Assembly: GCF_023156535.1 (NCBI RefSeq)
Contig: NZ_JALNMH010000001.1
Location: 550,914-614,913 of the forward strand
Length of the DNA stretch: 64,000 nucleotides
Direction: 5' to 3'
Origin: Pseudomarimonas salicorniae
GTDB lineage: Bacteria > Pseudomonadota > Gammaproteobacteria > Xanthomonadales > Xanthomonadaceae
Under the pieces are notes generated by a model. The model made no database searches. It worked only from the letters and a program-made list of their open reading frames with translations, and was not told the origin of the DNA. Both the position numbers and the translations under genes were made by a program. How positions within the stretch are numbered: the stretch's first letter is position 1; each line of letters opens with the position of its first letter. Positions 8,959 to 15,289 of the stretch are shown here, piece by piece.

Positions 8959-11376
8959 TCAGTCGTAGCGCAGCGCGACCATCGGCTCGACGCCGAGGGC
9001 GCGCCGGGTCGGCAGCAGGGAGGCCAGCACGCCGACCAGGCAGAGCAGGCCGGCGACGCCGAGGAAGGTCAGCGGGTCGTGAGTCGAGACGCCGAACAGC
9101 ACGCCCGAGAGCAGCCGGGCGAAGCCCAGCGCCAGCAGCAGGCCGATGCCCAGGCCCAGCGCCAGCTGCCAGGCGCCCTGGCGGGCGACCATGCGCAGGA
9201 TGCCGCGATCATCGGCGCCCAGTGCGCGGCGCACGCCGATCTCGCGCACCCGCTGGCCAACCTGGTAGGCCAGCACCGCATACAGTCCGGCCGCCGCCAA
9301 CAGCACGGCGAAGGCGCCGAAGACCCCGAAGAGCACCGCCATCAGGCGGATGTCGAAGGAGGCGATGCGGCGCCAGTCCTCCGGCGTGCGCAGGAAGTAC
9401 ACCGGCAGGTTGGCGTCGACCGCGATCACCGCATCGCGCATCGGCTCTCCCAGGCTCATCGGATCCACCGCGCCGCGCAGCACCGGGCTGAAGAAGCGCG
9501 TCGGCGCCTGCTCGAACGGCCGGTACAGCGACGGCGTGTCGACGCTGCCGCTCTGCGGCATGTGCGGGACTACGCCGATCACCTCGATCCAGTCGCCTTC
9601 GCTGCCGGCGGCGCCAAGCCGCAGGCGCTGGCCGACGGGGTCGGCGTCCGGCCATAGGCGGCGTGCCAGCAACTCGCTGACCAGGGCCACCGGCGGCGCA
9701 TCGGCGCGGTCCCGCGACTCGAAGCCGCGGCCGCGCAGCAGAGGGATCTCGAGAGTCTCGAAATACCCGCGGTCGGCGCTGACCACATTGGCGTAGGGGC
9801 GCACGCCTTCGGCATCCTGCAGCGCCGCCTCGGTCTGCAGCAGGTCACCGCCAGTGAACGAGTAGGGCAGGGAGGAGCTGATTCCGGCCGCCTCCACCGA
9901 GGGCAGGGCCAGCAGCCGCGGCAGCAGCCGGGCGGCGAAATCGCGGATGGCGTTGTCGTCCGGGTAGTCGCCGTCGAACAGGCCGACCCGGCCGCCAAGC
10001 ACCTCGGTGCCATTGAACGGCTGGGCCAGGCTGTCGCGGGCGATGACCGAGCGTACCGTGAGGCCCGAAGTCACCAGCAGGACCATGCACAGGGCGATCT
10101 CCAGCACGGTCAGGCTGCTGCTGGCCCGGCCGCCGGCGACCCGGCCACCCTCGCGCATCCCTTCCGCCTGCGCCGCACTGGCCGCGCGCCAGGCCGGCCA
10201 CAGCCCGGCCATCAGCACCACCAGCAGTACGGTGCCGATGGCGAACAGCGGGTCCTGCACCTCGAAGAAGCTGGTCTGCAGCACCCAGTAGGGCGGCGGA
10301 TCTTCCGAGGTGCGCAGGGCCTCGATGGTGTAATGGTCGCCGACAAAGGCCAGCCCGGTACCGATGGCCAACGCCGCGCAGGCGATCAGCAGCACCTCGG
10401 CGAGGTTTGAGCCCATCAGCCGCCAGCGGCTCGCGCCGATCGCGGCGCGGATCGCGGTTTCGCGGTTGCGCTGCACGCTGCGCGCGATCATCAGGTTGGA
10501 GACATTGACGCAGGCGATCGCCAGCACCAGCAGCACGGCCGCGAACATCGTGCCGAGCACCTGCCGGGTGTCCTCGCCGATGAACTCGTCGCGGTAGGGT
10601 TTGACCACCACTTTTTCGGCGAGGGTCGGGCCGGTGTCCTGCTCCTCAATGCGCGCCAGCAGGGCTTCGAGCTCGCCCGCAGCCTGCTCGAGCGTCGCGC
10701 CGTCGACCAGCCGACCGAATACCTCGAGCGAGATCTGTTCGCGCCGCGGGGCGTCGCGCGTGCCCAGGTTCAACGGCACCCAGACGGCGTTGTTGATCGG
10801 GAAGGCAAAGCCCTGTGGCATCACGCCGACCACCTGGGCCGGGCGACCATTGACCCGCACCTCGCGGCCGATGATGTCCGGGTCGGCCCCGAAGCGCTGC
10901 TGCCAGAGGCTGTAGCCGAGCACCACGGTGCCGGCCGCGCCCGGCGCGTCGTCGCCGGCGCGGAAGCCAGGCCCGAGGATCGGCTGCACGCCGAGCGTGT
11001 CGAAGCTGCCGGCGGAGATGAGGGCGCCGTTGTAGCGCTCCGGCCGCGCCGTGCTGTCGGCCAGGTTGATGGTGCCCTGACTGAACCCTTCGAGGCGCTG
11101 GAACACGCGCTGCTCGCGGCGCAGGGTGAGGAAGTCCGAGGTCGGCACCTCGATGGCGTCGTTGCGGTCGGCCAGATCCGCGTACTCGACGTGCATCAGC
11201 CGCTCGCCTTCCGGGAAGGGCACCTCGCGCAGCAGGAAGCCATTGATCGCGCCGAACATGTACAGGGTCAGGCCGAAGCCCACGGCCAGCATGGCGATCG
11301 CGGTCAGGCTGAAGCCCGGGCTGCGCATCAGCGCCCGCGAGGCGGTTCGAAGTTCAAGCCAGACCATGCCGACCAT
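8959..11376 (-). CDS. FtsX-like ABC permease with two MacB-type core domains (ADOP-like)
   Basis: An 805-residue permease with a duplicated layout: N-terminal TM helix (SLTAIAMLAVGFGLTLYMFG), a periplasmic MacB-type core (~60-250), TM helices near 290-400, then a second periplasmic core and three C-terminal helices (~690-800), with the family motif VGQRVREIGVRRALGA. This duplicated form resembles the ADOP-type permeases common in acidobacteria and xanthomonads. The start is placed at the ATG at 11376, preceded by GGGGGA; the longer frame from 11454 has no ribosome site. It pairs with the ATPase gene downstream. No membrane-fusion protein or outer-membrane channel gene is next to it, so the exported substrate is unknown. 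Confidence 0.88.
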   Translation of the reverse strand: MVGMVWLELRTASRALMRSPGFSLTAIAMLAVGFGLTLYMFGAINGFLLREVPFPEGERLMHVEYADLADRNDAIEVPTSDFLTLRREQRVFQRLEGFSQGTINLADSTARPERYNGALISAGSFDTLGVQPILGPGFRAGDDAPGAAGTVVLGYSLWQQRFGADPDIIGREVRVNGRPAQVVGVMPQGFAFPINNAVWVPLNLGTRDAPRREQISLEVFGRLVDGATLEQAAGELEALLARIEEQDTGPTLAEKVVVKPYRDEFIGEDTRQVLGTMFAAVLLVLAIACVNVSNLMIARSVQRNRETAIRAAIGASRWRLMGSNLAEVLLIACAALAIGTGLAFVGDHYTIEALRTSEDPPPYWVLQTSFFEVQDPLFAIGTVLLVVLMAGLWPAWRAASAAQAEGMREGGRVAGGRASSSLTVLEIALCMVLLVTSGLTVRSVIARDSLAQPFNGTEVLGGRVGLFDGDYPDDNAIRDFAARLLPRLLALPSVEAAGISSSLPYSFTGGDLLQTEAALQDAEGVRPYANVVSADRGYFETLEIPLLRGRGFESRDRADAPPVALVSELLARRLWPDADPVGQRLRLGAAGSEGDWIEVIGVVPHMPQSGSVDTPSLYRPFEQAPTRFFSPVLRGAVDPMSLGEPMRDAVIAVDANLPVYFLRTPEDWRRIASFDIRLMAVLFGVFGAFAVLLAAAGLYAVLAYQVGQRVREIGVRRALGADDRGILRMVARQGAWQLALGLGIGLLLALGFARLLSGVLFGVSTHDPLTFLGVAGLLCLVGVLASLLPTRRALGVEPMVALRYD

Positions 11377-11784
11377 GATGGGTCCCCCGGACAGTGCAAA
11401 CGAGCCTGGCCAAACGGCTGCAATGCCCGTGCCAGAGCTGCAACTCACGGCCAATCAGCGACTTGCGTTGCATCCGCCGCTGTGCGCGTCCAGACCCGCC
11501 CGCTCGTTGTCCGGAATCGGACGGCGCGGCGACCGGCGGGTCAGGGCGCGAAGTTCGCATTCGCCCCGGTCCCGCTGTAGGAGCCAGCTTGCTGGCGATA
11601 GTCGCCCCGGATGGGACGATCGCCAGCAAGCTGGCTCCTACATTCGGGTGTTGTGGAAGGTCTTCTTTGCGCCCGGTGTGCACGCTCGCCGTCGGCTTCG
11701 GCTCAGGTCCGGCGCCCGACGTCCGCCGCTCGCGCCGGCGCGATGCGCGTGACACGCTTGCGGATCTTGCATGGAGCTCAGCGC
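11377..11784. other. Divergent intergenic region with one REP palindrome
   Basis: A 408-bp gap between the leftward permease gene and the rightward VOC gene. It holds the REP element at 11576-11642 (listed separately) and presumably both promoters. No further gene is supported: the frames here are short and change strand. Confidence 0.5.
11576..11642. repeat. REP palindrome, copy 1
   Basis: A perfect inverted repeat with 24-bp arms (11576-11599 and 11619-11642) whose core is GTAGGAGCCAGCTTGCTGGC, around a 19-bp centre. The same arm sequence recurs at 43740-43806 in this window. Sequences of this kind (GTAGGAGCnAGCTTGCTnGC) are repetitive extragenic palindromes of pseudomonads and xanthomonads, thought to be moved by RAYT (TnpA-REP) enzymes. 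No RAYT gene is in the window. Here it lies in a normal intergenic site. Confidence 0.85.
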
Positions 11785-12207
11785 ATGTCCTCACCGCACC
11801 TCCCGCAGGCACCGCGCCAGCATCTAGCCCTGGTCGCGCTGGTGGTACGCGACTATGAGGAGGCGCTGGCCTTCTATCTCGACGTGCTGGGCTTCGACTG
11901 CATCGAGGACCGCGAGGTGCCGGAGCAGGGCAAGCGCTGGGTGGTGGTGGCGCCCCCCGGCGGAGGCAGCTGCCGGCTGCTGCTGGCCCGGGCCAGCGAC
12001 CCGGCGCAGGCGGCGCGGGTCGGCGACCAGACTGGCGGCCGGGTCTTCCTGTTCCTCTACACCGACGACTTCGATCGCGACTATCAGCGCTACCGCGAGC
12101 GCGGGGTGCGCTTTATCCGTCCGCCGGTCGAGCACGACTACGGCAAGGTCGCGGTTTTCGAGGACCTCTACGGAAACCGCTGGGACCTGCTCGAGCCGCG
12201 CGGCTGA
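11785..12207 (+). CDS. VOC (glyoxalase/bleomycin resistance) family protein
   Basis: A 140-residue single VOC-fold protein. The opening motif HLALVALVVRDYEEALAFYL and the closing motif KVAVFEDLYGNRWDLLE are those of glyoxalase/extradiol-dioxygenase-like domains; the metal-ligand positions look like His13 and the late Glu in VFEDLYG. It is probably a small metal-dependent lyase, isomerase or binding protein, but the substrate cannot be told. The start is the ATG at 11785; the frame upstream is non-coding in character. It is convergent with the next gene. Confidence 0.8.
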   Translation: MSSPHLPQAPRQHLALVALVVRDYEEALAFYLDVLGFDCIEDREVPEQGKRWVVVAPPGGGSCRLLLARASDPAQAARVGDQTGGRVFLFLYTDDFDRDYQRYRERGVRFIRPPVEHDYGKVAVFEDLYGNRWDLLEPRG

Positions 12208-12332
12208 ATCGCAGGCCCGGTGGAGTCATTGGCGAAAAACGCCCGGCCCGTCGCCGGTGGGGTGGCAACGGGTCGGACGCCTGGCGGCGCCGCTTCCTGT
12301 GTGGAACAGCGGCGTCGGCCAGCCGAGGCGGC

Positions 12333-13133
12333 TCAGTCCTTCGGCGTCGACAGGTCGGGGCGATAGGCCCAGATGGTGTAGTCGCGCGTCTTGGTGCTCG
12401 AGCCGTAGGCCTTCATGACCTCGCCGGCCTTCTCCTTCGAGCCCAACGCCTTCTCCAGCAGGGCCGATGCCTTGACCTCCGGTTCGGCCATGTCGGCGTA
12501 GTCGGCGAACGGCCAGGCGAAGGCGATTCCCCCCTTGCCGCCGATGTTGTACATCACGGCCCAGGACTCGCTCCAGCCGTGTTCCTCGGCCGCCTTCCGG
12601 AAGGTTTCGAGCGAGCTCTTCACGCCCGCCCACTTGCCGGGCAGCACGTCGACGACGCTGACGCCGACGTAGCGCGGCTCACCCTCGTACTTCCAGTGCG
12701 ACAGTTCCGGGTCGAACTCGTCGAAATAGCGCGAGACCTTGTGCACGTGCGGGGCCAGCATCTCGCGATACTTTTCCCCGGCCTTTGTCTTGCGGCCCCA
12801 GTCACGCGCCGCATCCAGGTCCTTCCAATGGATCTCCTGCGAGCGGATCGCGTAGGAGTCGAGGTCAGTGCCCATGGCCGGGGTCCACACCGTCCAGGTC
12901 AGCGGGTCGCCATTGGCCTTGCGCCAGGCCACGAATTCCTTGAGCTTGGCCTCGAAGGCTTCATGCTCACCGGCCTTGGGCCAGACCATCCACATCTCGA
13001 CCAGGGTCGGCGGAGGGCTCTCCATGCCGGACTTGGCCATGGTCTTGTGGTCGTCGGCCAGCAAGGTCGCCGGCAGGGAAAGAAAAACAAGGAACAGCAC
13101 GGAGTGCGCCAGGCGGCGCCAGTTCTTGTTCAT
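12333..13133 (-). CDS. Exported protein of unknown function, two similar halves
   Basis: A 266-residue protein with a signal peptide (residues 1-26, ending SLPATLLADD). I do not recognise a named family. The mature part seems to contain two ferredoxin-like alpha/beta units: one from ~44 (VEMWMVWPKAGEHEAFEAKL), the other from ~158 (VSVVDVLPGKWAGVKSSLET), each with a strand, a Gly turn and a helix, as in NIPSNAP/Dabb-type proteins. The start is the ATG at 13133, which has GGAGGA five nt upstream; the ATG at 13154 lacks this. It may be in one transcript with the upstream S51 peptidase gene (120-bp gap). Confidence 0.75.
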   Translation of the reverse strand: MNKNWRRLAHSVLFLVFLSLPATLLADDHKTMAKSGMESPPPTLVEMWMVWPKAGEHEAFEAKLKEFVAWRKANGDPLTWTVWTPAMGTDLDSYAIRSQEIHWKDLDAARDWGRKTKAGEKYREMLAPHVHKVSRYFDEFDPELSHWKYEGEPRYVGVSVVDVLPGKWAGVKSSLETFRKAAEEHGWSESWAVMYNIGGKGGIAFAWPFADYADMAEPEVKASALLEKALGSKEKAGEVMKAYGSSTKTRDYTIWAYRPDLSTPKD

Positions 13134-13253
13134 GGTGTCCTCCAGTCGCCGCATTGCGCAGCGGTCGGACTGGGCACCCCCCCGGGCGCCGGCAGCCCAT
13201 CCTCGACCCTACTCCCGCATCCGGCAGGGTTCAACCGATGCCGCTTGCTGCGC

Positions 13254-14948
13254 TCAGTCGCCGCAGCGCTCGGTGAACTTGAATGTGAAGTCGAGATGGG
13301 TGATTCCCGGATGCGCCCCGGTGCCGGTCCAGACCTCGCTTCGCTCGCCGCGGACCAGCACCAGACTCGCCTCTTCGGTGGCCAGACGCACGCTGGGTTC
13401 GCCCAGGGCCAGCCGGGTCGCGGCGGCGCGCACGGCGCCGCGGGCAAAGGCGTCGCCCTGCGACGGCGACGCATCGAGTGCCAGGGCAGGCATCGCCCGG
13501 GATTCACGGGCATCGTCGCGCTCGCGGCTCGGGCGTTGCAGCCCTGCCGTGTCGGACCAGGCGAAGCGACGCCCGGGAGCGAGATAGTGGGCGCGTCCGG
13601 ACAGTTCGCCGCAGGCCCGGCTGCCGGCCTCGAACAGCCAGCCGCCAGAGGCGCCGATCGCCTCCAGCGCCCAGCCTTTGCCGGCATCGACAAGCCGGAT
13701 CGCGCTGGTCTCGTCGACCCCGATTGCAGCGCGCGCCGGACCGGCGGCCAGGGCGCGCAGCAGCCGCCATTCGCGGGCACGCTCGGAGAAGTGGGTGTCC
13801 ATGAGGAAGGGACCGGACAACCCGAAGCCTCCTGCCGCCCAGACCGTGAACGCTTCCTCGTCGATAGCTCCGCAGCGCTTGGCTCGGGCGCAGCCCGGCG
13901 TCGGCGGTAACGCCTCGAGCGGCCCATCGCGCAGCGCACTCTGCGGACTGCCATTGCTCAGCATTCCCGGCCCCGACTGCACGGCGGTGCCCGCGCTGGT
14001 GCCACCCACGACCACCTCGCCGCGTCGGACCGCCTCGCGCAGCGCGCGCAGCCAGGGGTAGGGGGCGTCCGCGTCATCGAAGAAGGCACGACGCAGCCGC
14101 CACTGGTCGCCGCCGGCGAAGAACACCCCCTGGATGCCCTCGGGCAGCGACTCGCGCGCGCTCGAGGCGCAGAACGACTGCTGCATGGCGACCAGATCAG
14201 GAAATACGCGGCTGCGGTCGGGCAGGCCGAGCGTTACCTGCTGCTGCCGCGCCAGCGCGCTGCAGTCTCCGGCTTCCGTGATCAGCCTGGCCAGTGCGGC
14301 GTCCATCGGCCACCACAGCGGCTCGGCGCCGGCTTCGGTGAACAGGCTGGTGTAGTAGTCGACGGCATCGAGCGGGTCGAATCCGGAGGCGGTGACAAAG
14401 GCGATCCTGGGTGATCTTCCGCCTGCGCGCGCAGCGGCCGACGCAACAAAGCTACGTACCACCTCGGCCCCGCCCTGCTCCGTGCTGGCCTGCAGGGACA
14501 CGCGCTCGGCAAGGCGTGGCTCTCCTGGCCCTTGCGAGCTCCACTCAAGCGCTGCCATCACGCCGGCACGCTGGTAGTCGTCAAGACCGGCCCAGGCGCA
14601 GGGCCGTCTTCTGCACAGCGCATCCCAGCCCGATTCGATGCGTGACGCGGGAACGGCATGTTCGCCCAGGATTGCGGCCAGTTCCCTCAGGTCCTTGTGC
14701 AGGACGTCGGCCTGCTTCGGACTCCAGATGGAGGCGAGTCCGACGGCCTCGTCGATGCGGGCGGCCTGCAGCGAGTACTGCGGCGCGCCGCGGCCACGCG
14801 GCGCCTGCCCGTCGCGGCAGGCGCGCGGTGAGGCGCTTGAGCACAGGGCCAGCGAGCCTCCGGCCAGCAGGCGCTCCGCCGGGTGCGGATTGCCAGAGCA
14901 AACGATGGGTAGTGAAGCCAGCAGCAGGACCGGGAGGAAGAAACGCAT
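13254..14948 (-). CDS. Exported peptidase S51 (cyanophycinase-like)
   Basis: A 564-residue protein with a signal peptide (MRFFLPVLLLASLPIVCSG). The S51 core lies at ~170-420: ITEAGD region, GVFFAGGDQWRLRRAF, the nucleophile elbow GGTSAGTAVQS with Ser318, and DTHFSERARE after it; these match cyanophycinase and related aspartyl dipeptidases. Cytosolic cyanophycinases are about 270 residues; this one carries ~170 extra N-terminal and ~140 extra C-terminal residues. Cyanophycinase cuts cyanophycin into beta-Asp-Arg dipeptides. It is divergent from a TonB-dependent receptor, a YfcC-type carrier and an isoaspartyl dipeptidase homologue, which supports a role in beta-aspartyl peptide use outside the cell. 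It may instead act on other isoaspartyl peptides. Confidence 0.82.
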   Translation of the reverse strand: MRFFLPVLLLASLPIVCSGNPHPAERLLAGGSLALCSSASPRACRDGQAPRGRGAPQYSLQAARIDEAVGLASIWSPKQADVLHKDLRELAAILGEHAVPASRIESGWDALCRRRPCAWAGLDDYQRAGVMAALEWSSQGPGEPRLAERVSLQASTEQGGAEVVRSFVASAAARAGGRSPRIAFVTASGFDPLDAVDYYTSLFTEAGAEPLWWPMDAALARLITEAGDCSALARQQQVTLGLPDRSRVFPDLVAMQQSFCASSARESLPEGIQGVFFAGGDQWRLRRAFFDDADAPYPWLRALREAVRRGEVVVGGTSAGTAVQSGPGMLSNGSPQSALRDGPLEALPPTPGCARAKRCGAIDEEAFTVWAAGGFGLSGPFLMDTHFSERAREWRLLRALAAGPARAAIGVDETSAIRLVDAGKGWALEAIGASGGWLFEAGSRACGELSGRAHYLAPGRRFAWSDTAGLQRPSRERDDARESRAMPALALDASPSQGDAFARGAVRAAATRLALGEPSVRLATEEASLVLVRGERSEVWTGTGAHPGITHLDFTFKFTERCGD

Positions 14949-15077
14949 CGGGCACCGGGTCGTTCGCGATGGGAGGCACAGCCTCCCCGGAATCGCCCTG
15001 AAAGACCAGCCGGCAATCTCACCGGGTCAAACACTTGACAACGGTACCCAACCCGTTTCAGCCTGATAACAGGACTC

Positions 15078-15167
15078 ATGGAACGCCCCGCAATCGACAT
15101 GCGCGCCGCCAATCCAGCCGAGTACCGCTGCCGGAGCTTCTACCTCTCCGAGTGGTGGGACGAATAA
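15078..15167 (+). CDS. Possible leader peptide, 29 codons, with tandem Trp codons
   Basis: ATG at 15078 to TAA at 15165-15167, preceded by AGGA three nt upstream. The peptide is charged and aromatic toward its end (YRCRSFYLSEWWDE), with two adjacent Trp codons three codons before the stop. It lies 122 bp before the receptor start, and a perfect 11-bp G+C stem lies between. This order (short ORF, repeated rare amino acid, stem, operon) is that of attenuator leaders such as trpL, but the stem has no T-tract, so transcription termination is not obvious. It could also be a chance ORF. An inner ATG at 15099 would give 22 residues. Confidence 0.35.
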   Translation: MERPAIDMRAANPAEYRCRSFYLSEWWDE

Positions 15168-15243
15168 GCGCAGGACGCTTTCCGCGTCGGCCACGTGCCG
15201 TCGCGTCCCTCTACCGATCCCGGTACTGAATCCCTGCATCGCA

Positions 15244-15276
15244 AGCGCCCGCGCCCTCGACCGGCGCGCGGGCGCT
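15244..15276 (+). promoter_or_regulatory. Stem-loop in the leader of the receptor operon
   Basis: Arms AGCGCCCGCGC (15244-15254) and GCGCGGGCGCT (15266-15276) pair perfectly over 11 bp with an 11-nt loop. The stem ends 13 nt before the receptor ATG and directly abuts its ribosome site (GGAGAG at 15279-15284), so it could affect initiation. No run of T follows. Other weaker pairings exist between the leader ORF stop and this stem (GGACGC near 15172 with GCGTCC near 15209). Confidence 0.45.
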
Positions 15277-15289
15277 GCTGGAGAGTCCC

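Larger units (their letters stand above)
14949..15289. promoter_or_regulatory. Divergent control region of the S51 peptidase and receptor operon
   Basis: A 341-bp region that must hold the promoters for the leftward S51 gene and the rightward receptor operon. Visible elements: a good -35-like TTGACA at 15035-15040 (rightward) with only a poorly spaced -10 candidate (TGATAA at 15064, 23-bp gap); a 29-codon ORF at 15078-15167; and a perfect 11-bp stem at 15244-15254/15266-15276 just before the receptor's ribosome site. The last two are listed separately. Confidence 0.45.

Noticed and set aside
15035..15069. Complete sigma-70 promoter from TTGACA (15035) and TGATAA (15064)
   Set aside because: The hexamers are 23 bp apart, too far for a normal promoter; only the -35-like site was mentioned.
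15078..15167. RiPP precursor peptide
   Set aside because: The peptide has a Trp/Tyr-rich end, but no modifying enzyme, protease or exporter gene lies nearby.
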